A DNA stretch of 64,000 nucleotides from contig NZ_LT556036.1 of NCBI RefSeq assembly GCF_900079775.1, forward strand, positions 133,664-197,663. Direction: 5' to 3'. This DNA is from Leyella lascolaii. GTDB taxonomy: Bacteria > Bacteroidota > Bacteroidia > Bacteroidales > Bacteroidaceae. The position numbers and the translations under genes were made by a program. Shown piece after piece: positions 1 through 8,736 of this stretch (the stretch's first letter is position 1; every line of letters begins with the position of its first letter). Below the pieces are notes generated by a model, which saw nothing but the letters and a program-made list of their open reading frames with translations, searched no databases and was not told the origin of the DNA.

Positions 1-283
1 CAAGGGTTACTATGGTGCAAGAAAGAATGTCTGGACGGTTGCTAAAAATACATGGGAGAAGGGTCTCACATACGCTTATCGCGACCGTCGTAACAAGAAA
101 CGCAACTTCCGCTCATTGTGGATCCAGCGTATAAATGCTGCGGCACGCCTTGAAAACATGAGCTACTCTACGCTTATGGGTGCGCTTCACAAGGCTGGCA
201 TCGAGATCAACCGTAAGGTTCTTGCCGACCTCGCTGTAAACAATCCGGAAGCGTTCAAGGCTATTGTAGACAAAGTGAAATAA
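1..283 (+). CDS. rplT: 50S ribosomal protein L20, C-terminal part (5' end outside window)
   Basis: The reading frame enters from the left edge (first full codon at base 2) and gives 93 residues ending at TAA 281-283. It matches L20, a large-subunit protein that binds 23S rRNA early in assembly. Visible family features are the basic stretch [20 protein letters not shown], the motif [14 protein letters not shown] and the C-terminal region with [16 protein letters not shown]. About 20 N-terminal residues are missing because of the window edge, not through decay. In most bacteria rplT follows infC and rpmI, so those genes probably lie just to the left. A hairpin with a T-run follows 28 bases later, so this is the end of its operon. 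Confidence 0.97.
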   Translation, partial: KGYYGARKNVWTVAKNTWEKGLTYAYRDRRNKKRNFRSLWIQRINAAARLENMSYSTLMGALHKAGIEINRKVLADLAVNNPEAFKAIVDKVK

Positions 284-310
284 AGACGCACAGTCTTTCT
301 TTAGACATAG

Positions 311-352
311 AGGAGTCACACGTGCAACCGCATGGTGTGGCTCTTTTGTTTT
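311..352 (+). terminator. Rho-independent terminator after rplT
   Basis: Stem GAGTCACAC / GTGTGGCTC (one G-U pair) around a loop of about 14 bases, followed by TTTTGTTTT. It is placed correctly to end the rplT transcript. Confidence 0.8.
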
Positions 353-685
353 ATATGGCTGCGGTTGCATGTAGAGTGGTGGTGACATCCGCGCCTGTTT
401 CAGCCACAACGGTTTCTTTGTTGTGTTAATGATAATAAGCTACAGGCATGTCCCTATGACATAAATCTTCTGTTATCGGTGTGTATGCCATACAGGCATA
501 CACATTGCCTTCCAGCAGTTCATCCTTCTTCCGCGCTTCCTCAGGCATCTTGTTTCCTGCCTTTACGTTGAGTATACCGCTGCATCTCCACGAAAAATGG
601 AAAGCAATCAGGCAGGCAGAGGCGCGGAGTAAGAATGAAGTCTTACGCGGACTGTACTGAAGAATGCTATGTTGTATGTTCCATT
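353..685. other. Intergenic stretch between rplT terminator and thioredoxin-like gene
   Basis: No credible gene is seen. The one notable feature is a perfect 9-bp inverted repeat GTGTATGCC / GGCATACAC with a 5-base loop at 481-503. It has no T-run on either strand, so it is not a clear terminator. Confidence 0.5.
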
Positions 686-1876
686 TCAGTCATTGTTGTC
701 ATTTTCGAATATTTTTTCAATCACTTTCTCTACGTCCTTCAAGCCCTGAGTACCTGAGTCCATGCTCACTATCACACCGTCCGGATCTATCAATACGGAT
801 GTGGGATAGCTTTCTATCATATACTTTTTTATTATTGGACCTTCAAGAGTCAAGCCTCCATGAATGTTGGTCCATTCCATTTTATGTTTCTTGATTACAG
901 ACTTAAGGGTTGGTATGGCGTGTGATACTGAGTGTCCGCTGTCGAGGTCGGTTGCTATACTGACGATTTTTATCTTCTTGCCATATTTCTCATATATTTC
1001 TCTCAGTGTGGGCAATGCTGCTATGCACGGATTGCACCAAGTGCCCCAAAAGTCGATGAGGACATATTTTCCTCTCTCTTTTTCTAACGAGAACGGTTTG
1101 CCTTTAATATCTTTACATTCGAAAACAGGAGCCTTGAATCCTTCGTTAGGTACCGTAGGCAGGTCTTCCGTTCCGTTTATTGTCCTTATATTTATGGTGC
1201 ATGCCTGCTGTGATTCGTCAATGTCTGTCACATTGAGGCATACGTTTCCTATTCTTGCAGGTGTGCCCACATACTTGCTTTCTTTCTGAGTCTTGTTTAT
1301 TTTGTATTGGTAACGTTTGCTTCCGAAAGGATAGATATCGATGTGATAGTCCTTTCCGCTGACGTTGATGTCGCATCCATAAGCGTATCCGAAGTTTATC
1401 AGGCATTCCAAATTACTTATGTCGTCTCTTTCAATTCCGTCTTTCCATATGAATATGGGAGCTATCCACAGTGCGGCTTTCTTTCCGTTGCTGGTGTCAT
1501 AGACAAGAGGTTGCTTGCTGAATTCATCAATAGTGTCATCTTCGCTTAGTCTGAACCTGTAACAGTAGTCGTCAGAAAAGTCCCGGTTGTTGTTCATGTC
1601 AAGAACACAAAAGCACCTTCCGTTGCTTTGGATACCTGTCACAAGATTCAGTACTTTCCTTGCTTTCGTGAGATTGCATGTCATTATTTTATTGGCGGTG
1701 TTGTCAGGGATACCTTTATATCCGTCCTCTTTCTCTACCTCATGTGCAGGCATGCACATCTGCATTCCTTTTGTATTAAGGTGCATGTCTGCTACGATTA
1801 CACTGTCTTTATTGCCATTGGCGTATGCGAGTTGTGCTGCGAATAGTGATATGATAGTAAGGAATCTTATGTTCAT
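686..1876 (-). CDS. Secreted TlpA-like thioredoxin-fold protein
   Basis: A 396-residue protein with an N-terminal signal sequence (MNIRFLTIISLFAAQLAYA) and a C-terminal thioredoxin-like domain from about residue 245. That domain holds a redox motif WCNPC inside FWGTWCNPCIAALP, as in the AhpC/TSA-Redoxin and TlpA/ResA families, and a later cis-proline region SYPTSVLIDPDG. The middle 220 residues have no recognised domain and resemble the N-terminal extension common in Bacteroidales TlpA-like proteins. It probably acts as a periplasmic thiol-disulfide oxidoreductase, though the partner is unknown. It stands alone on the minus strand. The ATG at 1876 directly precedes the signal peptide, so the start is well supported. 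Confidence 0.85.
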   Translation of the reverse strand: MNIRFLTIISLFAAQLAYANGNKDSVIVADMHLNTKGMQMCMPAHEVEKEDGYKGIPDNTANKIMTCNLTKARKVLNLVTGIQSNGRCFCVLDMNNNRDFSDDYCYRFRLSEDDTIDEFSKQPLVYDTSNGKKAALWIAPIFIWKDGIERDDISNLECLINFGYAYGCDINVSGKDYHIDIYPFGSKRYQYKINKTQKESKYVGTPARIGNVCLNVTDIDESQQACTINIRTINGTEDLPTVPNEGFKAPVFECKDIKGKPFSLEKERGKYVLIDFWGTWCNPCIAALPTLREIYEKYGKKIKIVSIATDLDSGHSVSHAIPTLKSVIKKHKMEWTNIHGGLTLEGPIIKKYMIESYPTSVLIDPDGVIVSMDSGTQGLKDVEKVIEKIFENDNND

Positions 1877-2369
1877 AGTCTGGCTGTTGTTTTGAGGTTT
1901 GTATTTGTTATTGTTGTTATTCGGTCATATTGGCGGTATTTTTCTGTTTTTCCTTCCAGTCATGGCAGGGATTGTGTCACGTCAGCATAAGTATGTATTT
2001 TCCGGCATCTTACATGTTTGTCGTGAACATTTAGTTTTAGTTTAGGCATGATTTCAAATTCTTTATTTATGTAAATTGCACCATACAGTATTCCAATCGG
2101 CTTATGTGTGTATATAATAAGGTTTTTCCTTATTCTTCTCGATTATGGAATTTCATCGTGGTGTGTTAATAAACCAATGTTCGACAAATGTAATAATATA
2201 TTTGATACGCATTGTGTGTGATTGTTGCATTTTAACTTAGTTTGTCGGATTAATAAGCTTTTTAACGCGTCTTTTGTATATGTCGACGATTCGTACGCCT
2301 GTTTCGCGTAAAACATCACTGCATCGCAATCCTACGGAAGATAATGCACCGATTGTGAAATATATTTGT
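1877..2369. other. Intergenic region between divergent genes
   Basis: AT-rich divergent intergenic region. It contains a small hairpin AATAAGG-ttttt-CCTTATT at 2117-2135 and no open frame with codon use like the neighbours. No -7 motif facing the thioredoxin gene was found. Confidence 0.5.
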
Positions 2370-2377
2370 TACATTTG
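2370..2377 (+). promoter_or_regulatory. Bacteroidetes-type -7 box for rsmF-thyA-folA
   Basis: TAcaTTTG matches the TAnnTTTG -7 consensus and lies 16 bases upstream of the rsmF-like start. No good TTTG is found 19-21 bases upstream, so the call is moderate. Confidence 0.45.
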
Positions 2378-2393
2378 CATATAAATTACGACA

Positions 2394-3806
2394 ATGGTCA
2401 TGACACTGCCCGAAGAATTCGTAAAATATACAAAAGAGCTGATGGGAGATGAACGCTTTGAGACACTCATGGAGGGTCTGAAAGCCGAGCCGCCTGTCAG
2501 TATAAGGCTCAATCCGATGAAGTGTGACATTGCCAACACTGCAATAAGCGGAAAGAGAAAGGATGTGGCGTGGTGTCCTACGGGGATGTATCTCGACGGG
2601 AGACCAAACTTCACGTTCGACCCCTTGCTGCATGCGGGAACATACTATGTGCAGGAGGCTGCGTCCATGTTCGTGGCTCATGTGCTGCGGCAGACGGTGA
2701 GCCACGGTGTGACGATGCTCGACCTGTGCGCCGCACCGGGCGGGAAATCCACGGTGTGCCGTACGTTTCTTCCGGAAGGCAGCCTGCTCATAGCCAACGA
2801 ACCGATAAGGACAAGAGCTAATGTCCTTAGTGAGAATATGCAGAAATTCGGTCATCCTGATGTCATTGTGACCAACAACTATCCGCGTGATTTCAGGAAG
2901 TCAGGGCTTATGTTTGACGTTATACTTGCCGATGTACCCTGTTCCGGGGAGGGCATGTTCCGCAAAGACGTGGACGCGATAGCCGGATGGAACGTTCAGA
3001 ATGTGGAGAACTGCCGCCGTCTGCAACGTGAGATAGTCGGCGACATATGGTCTTGCCTGAAACCTGGAGGACTCATGATATATTCCACATGCACGTTCAA
3101 CGCTCATGAGAACGAGGAGAACGCGGCGTGGATAGCCGGAGAACTGGGGGCGGACTTTGTGGAGATAGCCGTCAGTCCGGAATGGCATGTCACGGGAGCA
3201 CTGGCAGGCAGTAACCCGTCTTACCGTTTCCTGCCCGGGACAAGTGAGGGTGAGGGACTCTTCATGACCGTTTTGAGGAAACATGGGGATGCCTCCACAC
3301 CGTTAAGGACTGCTGGCGTCAGGAAGCGGAACAGGAAGTCTGCCATGCCCGTAAGCCTGCCTCTCGTCGGAAGCGACGGTTTTGAGACAAGGGAAAAGGG
3401 CGACACCGTGGTGGCTGTCCCGAAAAGATGGGCTGATGTCTATGACTCTATTGTGGGTTGCCTCAATGTCATGCACGCCGGAGTGACCATCGGTACACGC
3501 AAGGGAAAGGACATTGTTCCTGACCAGTCGCTGGCTTTATCGGCGCTGCTCGACCGCAGCCGCTTCGCCTGTGTGGACTTAGACTATGCACAGGCAATCG
3601 GATATCTGCGCAAGGAGACGGTGGCAGTGCCTGACGGTACTCCCAAGGGTTTTGTGCTCTTCACATACAAAGACACTCCTATAGGGTTCGGCAAGAACAT
3701 CGGCAACCGCGTCAACAATCTGTATCCGCAGGAATGGAAGATTAAAAGCCGGCACATTCCTGAACAAAAAGAGTTTATTCACAAGAAAAATGAAACAATA
3801 TCTTGA
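2394..3806 (+). CDS. rsmF: RsmF-like rRNA (cytosine-C5)-methyltransferase
   Basis: A 470-residue enzyme of the NOL1/NOP2/Sun family, which uses S-adenosylmethionine to methylate C5 of a cytosine in rRNA. The SAM-binding motif [10 protein letters not shown] is at residues 111-120. The two family cysteines are in PCSGEG (Cys183) and TCTF (Cys233), the latter being the usual nucleophile. The C-terminal 180 residues fit the RsmF-type RNA-binding extension. The start could be ATG 2394 or ATG 2400, with little between them. Its 3' end overlaps thyA by 17 bases, so the two are almost certainly translated from one message. The exact target base cannot be read from sequence. Confidence 0.88.
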   Translation: MVMTLPEEFVKYTKELMGDERFETLMEGLKAEPPVSIRLNPMKCDIANTAISGKRKDVAWCPTGMYLDGRPNFTFDPLLHAGTYYVQEAASMFVAHVLRQTVSHGVTMLDLCAAPGGKSTVCRTFLPEGSLLIANEPIRTRANVLSENMQKFGHPDVIVTNNYPRDFRKSGLMFDVILADVPCSGEGMFRKDVDAIAGWNVQNVENCRRLQREIVGDIWSCLKPGGLMIYSTCTFNAHENEENAAWIAGELGADFVEIAVSPEWHVTGALAGSNPSYRFLPGTSEGEGLFMTVLRKHGDASTPLRTAGVRKRNRKSAMPVSLPLVGSDGFETREKGDTVVAVPKRWADVYDSIVGCLNVMHAGVTIGTRKGKDIVPDQSLALSALLDRSRFACVDLDYAQAIGYLRKETVAVPDGTPKGFVLFTYKDTPIGFGKNIGNRVNNLYPQEWKIKSRHIPEQKEFIHKKNETIS

Positions 3807-4584
3807 CTTGCTCAACCGTATAATGACGGAGGGCATAAAAAAGGCTGACCGCACGGGAACGGGAACGCTTAGCGTGTTCGGTCACCAGATGAGATTCAAT
3901 ATGGAAGACGGTTTCCCGCTGCTCACGACAAAGAAACTGCATCTGAAGTCGATAATATACGAACTTCTGTGGTTTCTCAAAGGCGACACAAACGTGAGGT
4001 ATCTTCAGGAGCATGGGGTGAGAATCTGGAACGAATGGGCTGATGAGAACGGTGACCTCGGACCGGTGTACGGACATCAGTGGCGTTCGTGGCCCGACTA
4101 CGACGGAGGTACGATAGATCAGATAGGCAACGTGATAGACCTGATAAAGCATCATCCTGACTCGCGGCGTATGATTGTCAGCGCGTGGAATCCGGCTGAG
4201 GTCGACAGCATGGCGTTGCCACCGTGCCATTGTCTGTTCCAGTTTTATGTGGCAGACGGACGGCTTTCACTGCAACTGTACCAGCGTTCTGCCGACACAT
4301 TCCTCGGTGTGCCGTTCAACATTGCCTCATATGCACTTCTGCTTATGATGATGGCACAGGTTACCGGACTGAAAGCTGGTGACTTCATACACACTACCGG
4401 AGACACACATCTGTATCTGAACCATCTCGAGCAGGCGCGTCTGCAGCTCACGCGCACGCCACGACAGCTGCCGAGAATGATTCTTAACAAGGATGTGAAA
4501 AACCTGTTCGACTTCAGATATGAGGACTTCTCCCTGGAAGGATATGACCCGTGGGAGCATATAAGCGCAAAGGTGAGCGTGTGA
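3790..4584 (+). CDS. thyA: Thymidylate synthase
   Basis: A 264-residue enzyme, the usual length for ThyA, making dTMP from dUMP with methylene-tetrahydrofolate and releasing dihydrofolate. The nucleophile is Cys146 in the motif [13 protein letters not shown]. The N-terminal phosphate-binding arginine region [11 protein letters not shown] (21-31) and the folate-binding C-terminus are intact. The gene starts inside the last codons of the rsmF-like gene (17-base overlap) and is followed after 25 bases by folA. ThyA produces dihydrofolate and FolA recycles it, so this is a classical functional pairing. Confidence 0.98.
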   Translation: MKQYLDLLNRIMTEGIKKADRTGTGTLSVFGHQMRFNMEDGFPLLTTKKLHLKSIIYELLWFLKGDTNVRYLQEHGVRIWNEWADENGDLGPVYGHQWRSWPDYDGGTIDQIGNVIDLIKHHPDSRRMIVSAWNPAEVDSMALPPCHCLFQFYVADGRLSLQLYQRSADTFLGVPFNIASYALLLMMMAQVTGLKAGDFIHTTGDTHLYLNHLEQARLQLTRTPRQLPRMILNKDVKNLFDFRYEDFSLEGYDPWEHISAKVSV

Positions 4585-4609
4585 TATAAACTAATGTATA
4601 TACCGGACA

Positions 4610-5092
4610 ATGAGCATAAACATAATCGCTGCCGTGGCGCGCAACCGTGCCATAGGCTATAACAACAAACTGCTTTACTGGTTGCCTGACGACCTTAAAC
4701 GTTTCAAGGCTCTCACTACAGGACATACCATAATCATGGGACGCCGCACATTCGAGTCTTTGCCGAAAGGCGCGCTGCCTCACAGACGCAATGTGGTGTT
4801 GAGCCGCAGTACAGGTGATTTTCCAGGATGCGAGCGGTTTGCTTCGCTGGAGGATGCTTTGCGACACTGCAATGAGGATGAGGACGTCTTCATAATAGGG
4901 GGCGCGAGTGTCTACGCACAGGCTATGAAATATGCCGACAGGCTTCTTCTCACTGAGATAGAGGACACACCGCAGGAAGCAGATGTGTTTTTCCCAGACT
5001 ATTCAGACTGGACTCTCGTAAACAGAGAGAGTCATTCAAAAGACGCGAAACATCAGTTTGAATTTTCTTTTTCCGATTACGAGAGAATATAA
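4610..5092 (+). CDS. folA: Dihydrofolate reductase
   Basis: A 160-residue NADPH-dependent enzyme that reduces dihydrofolate to tetrahydrofolate in the cytoplasm. The N-terminal NIIAAVARNRAIGYNNKLLY strand-loop and the active-site acid in WLPDDLKRFK (about Asp27) are present, as are the cofactor-binding IIMGRRTFESLP and FIIGGASVYAQ motifs. Length is normal for the family. It is the last gene of the rsmF-thyA-folA unit and is followed by a terminator-like hairpin. Confidence 0.97.
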   Translation: MSINIIAAVARNRAIGYNNKLLYWLPDDLKRFKALTTGHTIIMGRRTFESLPKGALPHRRNVVLSRSTGDFPGCERFASLEDALRHCNEDEDVFIIGGASVYAQAMKYADRLLLTEIEDTPQEADVFFPDYSDWTLVNRESHSKDAKHQFEFSFSDYERI

Positions 5093-5100
5093 GAAAACAA

Positions 5101-5146
5101 TCCGGCAACGGGTAGTATAGATAATGAATACCACCTGTCACCGGAC
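5101..5146. terminator. Shared bidirectional terminator between folA and lrp-type gene
   Basis: A long imperfect inverted repeat: TCCGG and CGGGTAGTAT on the left pair with ATACCACCTG and CCGGA on the right. It sits between two convergent genes. T-rich sequence follows on both strands (GTTTATG on plus, TTGTTTTC on minus). Confidence 0.6.
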
Positions 5147-5180
5147 TGTTTATGAAAATATCAAACAATATTGTACTGAA

Positions 5181-5672
5181 TCATGCTTTCTCGTCGTCCT
5201 TTGACACGAGAATGTCGGATATGGGTACCTGTCGGCTGATTGCGGCATTGAATGATATCAGTGTCTCGCTGCGTGCCAGACCGAGAGGTTGGAGCTTGTC
5301 GTGGATTATGTCAAGCAGATGATGGTTGTTGAAAGCGTATATCTTTATGAACATGTCGAAGGCTCCCGTGGTGTAATGACACTCCACTACTTCGGGTATT
5401 TTCCTCAGTTCGTCAACCACTTCACTGAATCTTTCGGGATTTTTAAGACACAATCCGATGTAGGCACAAGTGTCGTAACCTATCATTTCCGGGTCTATGA
5501 TGAACTGTGAGCCTTTCAGGATGCCAATGCTTGTCAGTTTCTGAATGCGCTGATGTATTGCCGCACCGCTGACGTTGCATACTCTTGCTACTTCAAGAAA
5601 CGGTATGCGGGCGTCTTCGGCAATTAGTTTCAGAATCTTCTTATCCAATAAATCTAAACTGTGATATGCCAT
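5181..5672 (-). CDS. Lrp/AsnC family transcriptional regulator
   Basis: A 163-residue protein with the two-part layout of the feast/famine family. An N-terminal helix-turn-helix (LDLLDKKILKLIAEDARIPF followed by LEVARVCNVSGAAIHQRI, about residues 6-45) precedes a C-terminal ligand-binding and oligomerisation (RAM) domain from about residue 65, including VVECHYTTGAFDMFIKIYA. Such proteins usually bind an amino acid and control amino-acid metabolism or transport. No neighbour points to the ligand. It is monocistronic, read from a -7 box 19 bases upstream. Confidence 0.93.
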   Translation of the reverse strand: MAYHSLDLLDKKILKLIAEDARIPFLEVARVCNVSGAAIHQRIQKLTSIGILKGSQFIIDPEMIGYDTCAYIGLCLKNPERFSEVVDELRKIPEVVECHYTTGAFDMFIKIYAFNNHHLLDIIHDKLQPLGLARSETLISFNAAISRQVPISDILVSKDDEKA

Positions 5673-5690
5673 TATAATTTATGTTTTACG

Positions 5691-5722
5691 CAAAGGTATG
5701 ATAAAATGATGAATAAAACAAC
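5691..5722 (-). promoter_or_regulatory. Promoter of the Lrp-type gene
   Basis: On the minus strand the -7 box TAccTTTG (plus 5691-5698) is preceded after a 20-base spacer by GTTG (plus 5719-5722), close to the TTTG -33 element. Confidence 0.6.
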
Positions 5723-5731
5723 AGATTCACA

Positions 5732-6214
5732 TCATTTTTGTATTAATTTATCATTAACGCCTGTCGCCGACAGACTTATTCTGCGCACTCCCGCCTGACG
5801 CAGTGCCTGACGCACATCGCTTATAATACGCATGTGCGTTGAGCGGTCTGCCTTTATCGATACCATAACGCGGTCGCGCTCGGAAGGTATCATTGAAGCC
5901 ATCTCAAATGTCATATAGTCCGTGATGTCCGTAGGGGTCACATACTTGTTGTTGAGCTGTATGAGGGTTTTGTGTTCTTGTCGCGGGACGTTGGCGGGCT
6001 GTGTCGGCACACCTATATATATATAGTAGATTATGTTTTTCTTTGAGAGGCGTGTCAGTTCTTTTCCCTCCGGAACGTGATATTGCACCTTTGGCGTGAC
6101 GTTACGCATGTGTGTGACCATCATGAAGAAGAAAAGGACGGTGAATATGAGGTCGGGCAGCGACGCGGTGTTGAGCGTCGGTACCTCGGGTCTGCGGTGC
6201 CGTCTAATCTGCAT
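5732..6214 (-). CDS. exbD: ExbD/TolR-type biopolymer transport protein (second copy)
   Basis: A 160-residue ExbD-family protein that couples the proton channel ExbB to TonB. It has a short cytoplasmic N-terminus, one membrane helix with the key aspartate in TASLPDLIFTVLFFFMMVTH, and a periplasmic domain. The upstream in-frame ATG at 6250 is less likely: an exceptionally good Shine-Dalgarno sequence (AGGAGG, plus 6223-6228) stands 8 bases before the ATG at 6214. From there the protein starts MQIRRHRRPEVPTLNTASL, the normal ExbD start. It overlaps the first exbD by 11 bases and is the last gene of the operon. No tonB gene follows. Confidence 0.92.
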   Translation of the reverse strand: MQIRRHRRPEVPTLNTASLPDLIFTVLFFFMMVTHMRNVTPKVQYHVPEGKELTRLSKKNIIYYIYIGVPTQPANVPRQEHKTLIQLNNKYVTPTDITDYMTFEMASMIPSERDRVMVSIKADRSTHMRIISDVRQALRQAGVRRISLSATGVNDKLIQK

Positions 6215-6737
6215 GTTGCATTCCTCCTTCCTGGTCATATATCTCGACAATGCGTTCCCGGCACTTGTTCCTCACATACTCGCGCTCGTCTTCATCGCAT
6301 TGCCTGTAACTGCGGCTGAAATTCCTGCGTGCCACGTCGTCGCGCACCATTCCATAGGCTGCGGCTATCTCGTTCTGAAGTCTGAAGTATGTCTCATATG
6401 ATGAGGAGGGGGCAGCGTCGATGGCAATCGAATGTTTGTCACCGCGCGCCTTTATGAACTCGCTTATGTCATTACGGAGGTTTGTTGTCGACACCACGGT
6501 GTCGTTAAGCAGTATCTGGTCGGACGATGTTATCTTGAACATCATCAGATTCTCTCTTGCCACAGTGGGCGTCTCTGTATTTTCCTTGGTGTCTGCGGGA
6601 GGAAGCTGACGTATGAGTCCTTTGTCCGAATCCATTGAAGTGGTGACAAGAAAGAACGTCAGCAGCATGAAGGATATATCGGCTGTTGAGGTGGCATCAA
6701 GCGTCGGGACAGTATGTTTCTTTCTCTTTATCAGCAT
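6204..6737 (-). CDS. exbD: ExbD/TolR-type biopolymer transport protein (first copy)
   Basis: A 177-residue ExbD homologue. The N-terminus has basic residues (MLIKRKKHTVPTLDATS) followed by one membrane segment with the conserved aspartate in TADISFMLLTFFLVTTSM. A periplasmic domain follows, somewhat longer than usual and ending in a charged tail. Together with ExbB and the second ExbD it should form the proton-motive-force-driven motor for TonB-dependent outer-membrane transport. It overlaps the preceding membrane-protein gene by 7 bases and the next exbD by 11, so translation is probably coupled. Tandem exbD copies are common in Bacteroidetes. Confidence 0.93.
   Translation of the reverse strand: MLIKRKKHTVPTLDATSTADISFMLLTFFLVTTSMDSDKGLIRQLPPADTKENTETPTVARENLMMFKITSSDQILLNDTVVSTTNLRNDISEFIKARGDKHSIAIDAAPSSSYETYFRLQNEIAAAYGMVRDDVARRNFSRSYRQCDEDEREYVRNKCRERIVEIYDQEGGMQHAD
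6221..6229 (-). promoter_or_regulatory. Strong ribosome binding site deciding the exbD start
   Basis: The minus strand reads AAGGAGGAA with its core 8 bases before ATG 6214. Bacteroidetes messages usually lack such a site, so it strongly favours 6214 over 6250 as the start of the second exbD. Confidence 0.75.
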
Positions 6738-7246
6738 TTATTGTCCTTTTTTCTGAAATAACGGGTTGTACCGTAAACGACAGCTGCCACCGCCAGAGAT
6801 AGCATTATTATGATAGAGCTGACAAACATGTCGGCTGTTTTGAGCCAGAAAGCATCCTGATATTTCTCTCCGTTGATGTATATGGAGGCGTCAGAACCTA
6901 AAACAAATGTAATGATAAGAAGCAGTGCGGTGAACGCCACAATCGCTGAAGTGATGCGAGCCGTGTGTATTCCGTTCACAACATCGCCCGCTCTGCCGTT
7001 CTTGCGTATGCTTACAGCCAGTGCTACAAACCCTGTCAGGACAGAAGCAGCCACGAAGAAAACGATGAAACCGATGAGTAATCCGGTGAACTTAGGCGCA
7101 TTGTATTCAGGGTTGTCGTAGAACGGGTGGTCGAAGTCAACGAAGTAGAAAAGACAGAACACAACCGCTGTCACGGCTGTGAGGGCATAGAGAACCCTGT
7201 GGGATATTTTTTCCGTGGAATAGTGTCGCAGGTTTGGATGTTTCAT
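6731..7246 (-). CDS. Small four-helix membrane protein of the exbB-exbD operon
   Basis: A 171-residue protein of unknown function with four predicted membrane segments, at about residues 17-38, 51-76, 92-115 and 135-158. I do not recognise a named family. It lies exactly between exbB and the first exbD, overlapping exbB by 4 bases (ATGA) and exbD by 7, so it is translationally coupled to the motor genes. A role in assembling or tuning the ExbB/ExbD complex is inference from position only. Confidence 0.8.
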   Translation of the reverse strand: MKHPNLRHYSTEKISHRVLYALTAVTAVVFCLFYFVDFDHPFYDNPEYNAPKFTGLLIGFIVFFVAASVLTGFVALAVSIRKNGRAGDVVNGIHTARITSAIVAFTALLLIITFVLGSDASIYINGEKYQDAFWLKTADMFVSSIIIMLSLAVAAVVYGTTRYFRKKDNKC

Positions 7247-8082
7247 TTCCTCAATTTGTATTTGGCGATGGCATCAAGAAGGGTTATGGCACTCTCTTCC
7301 ATCTGGGACACGATATGGTCTATTTTTGAAATGACATAGGTATAGAAAAGTTGCAGAATCAATGCGACGATTATACCGAAGATGGTTGTTATGAGCGCAA
7401 CCTTCATTCCGGCGGCAACTGCTGTGGCACTTATGTCACCTGCCTGCTGTATGTCTCCGAAAGCCATTACGATGCCTATGACCGTACCGAGAAACCCGAG
7501 CGACGGAGCCATTACAATGAACATGGTTATCCATGAGCATCCTTTCTCGAGATTTGCCGACTGCACCGAACCGTATGAAGCTACCGAACGTTCCACGTTT
7601 TCAATGGATTCGTCAATGCGCAACAGACCTTGATAGCAGATGGAAGCCACCGGACCGCGCGTCTCGCGACACTGGTTTTTCGCTCCGTCGATATCGCCTG
7701 CCTCTACCTTGTCGCTCAAATCTGCCATGAATTTCTTTGCGTTTATCTCCGACAGACTTAGATATATGATCCGCTCTATGCAGAAAGCAAGACCGATGAC
7801 AAGTACAAGTGCCACAAGCGACATGAAGGCGGCGTCACCCTCGATGAACTTCGTCTTCAGGACTTTTTGTAAACTCTGTTTCCCGGCAGACCCTATTGTG
7901 GATGCGAGAAACGCGCTGTCTGACTCGTCTTGCAACTCGTCTGACATGTCTGGACTGATGACGTCTGATGCCGCAGGAATGTTTTTTACGGAAACACTGT
8001 CGGGTGATGATGCGGAACAAACGGCATTGAAAAAGAATACGGATATAAAAGCTATTGCAAAACGTGCAATCATTGTTCTCAT
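7243..8082 (-). CDS. exbB: ExbB/TolQ/MotA-type proton channel protein
   Basis: A 279-residue protein from ATG 8082. It has an N-terminal signal-like segment (FAIAFISVFFFNAVCSASS), a Ser/Asp-rich linker, a membrane helix near residues 82-102 (MSLVALVLVIGLAFCIERII) and the MotA/TolQ/ExbB core with two further helices (TMFIVMAPSLGFLGTVIGIV and ALITTIFGIIVALILQLF). It forms the pentameric channel that feeds proton motive force to TonB. The frame stays open upstream to 8184, but that stretch is the reverse reading of tRNA-Ser and cannot be protein. ATG 8073 is an alternative start. It heads the exbB-x-exbD-exbD operon. Confidence 0.94.
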   Translation of the reverse strand: MRTMIARFAIAFISVFFFNAVCSASSPDSVSVKNIPAASDVISPDMSDELQDESDSAFLASTIGSAGKQSLQKVLKTKFIEGDAAFMSLVALVLVIGLAFCIERIIYLSLSEINAKKFMADLSDKVEAGDIDGAKNQCRETRGPVASICYQGLLRIDESIENVERSVASYGSVQSANLEKGCSWITMFIVMAPSLGFLGTVIGIVMAFGDIQQAGDISATAVAAGMKVALITTIFGIIVALILQLFYTYVISKIDHIVSQMEESAITLLDAIAKYKLRK

Positions 8083-8102
8083 ACAAGGGTATATTTTTGA
8101 TG

Positions 8103-8190
8103 CGGAAAGAGGGGGATTCGAACCCCCGGTACGCTTTTGACGCACACACGCTTTCCAGGCGTGCCTCTTCAGCCACTCGAGCACCTTTCC
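8103..8190 (-). tRNA. tRNA-Ser(GGA)
   Basis: An 88-base class II tRNA with a long variable arm. The acceptor stem is GGAAAGG / TCTTTCC with discriminator G. The anticodon stem-loop is CACGC-CTGGAAA-GCGTG, giving anticodon GGA, and the T-arm is GGGGGTTCGAATCCCCC. The 3' CCA is not encoded. It ends 20 bases before the exbB start codon, with no room for a promoter or terminator between them. Confidence 0.96.
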
Positions 8191-8204
8191 TTCGTAATCG
8201 CCTG

Positions 8205-8212
8205 CAAAAGTA
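8205..8212 (-). promoter_or_regulatory. -7 box upstream of tRNA-Ser(GGA)/exbB
   Basis: The minus strand reads TActTTTG, a TAnnTTTG match 14 bases before the tRNA 5' end. No convincing -33 TTTG was found. Confidence 0.5.
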
Positions 8213-8306
8213 TTGTTTTTTTGATTATTACGGTTGTTTTGCGTTATAATTTAAAGTTCTTTAACGTAATCCGCCGCCAGGACGGATTCCATAAGCAAGT
8301 ACAAAA

Positions 8307-8563
8307 TCACATCATTCTTTTCTTGATAATATCTTTAGACTTTGTAAACAGATTCTTTTTCCTTGGTCTGTTATTTGGTTTCTCTATAATATGTTTAACC
8401 ATCACCTTGGATATTCTCTTGAAACCGGTTTCTTTGATATATATTGTCTGATAAGTCCATTCACGTTTTCTATAGCTCTCTTTTCCCGTGAAGAGTATGG
8501 ATGCGCAAAATAAACGGTTGTCCCCAACTCTCTTGCAATAATCTCATTTATGCTGTCTGTGAA
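8307..8563 (-). pseudogene. IS30-family transposase C-terminal fossil, frameshifted
   Basis: Reading the minus strand from 8563, one frame gives a stretch with TTVYFAHPYSS and ENVNGLIRQY, the IS30 transposase segment around its last catalytic acid (usually HPY...GTNENTNGLLRQY). That frame hits a stop near 8415. The neighbouring frame continues the family pattern with IIEKPNNRPRK (usually KLNNRPRK) and ends at 8307. The piece is therefore a 3' remnant of about 85 codons, broken by at least one frameshift. The 5' two-thirds and the inverted repeats were not found. Confidence 0.8.
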
Positions 8564-8736
8564 GCAAGCTGTAGCTTGACAATAAATAAGAAAAGTGTCA
8601 TTTATGGACTATAAAAACGGTACCGGTGATGGCAATAAGATATTTCTATTTTATTATAGGGGACAGTCCGCTTTATATGTGCACCATAATAATAATTTAA
8701 AAAAGATATATTGGTCTGTCTGTTCTTTTAGATAAA

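Noticed and set aside
481-503. Perfect hairpin GTGTATGCC / GGCATACAC as a terminator
   Set aside because: No T-run on either strand, and it lies about 180 bases from the nearest stop codon.
8083-8184. In-frame N-terminal extension of exbB to 8184
   Set aside because: It reads straight through tRNA-Ser(GGA); the peptide is the familiar reverse translation of a serine tRNA. Start moved to ATG 8082.
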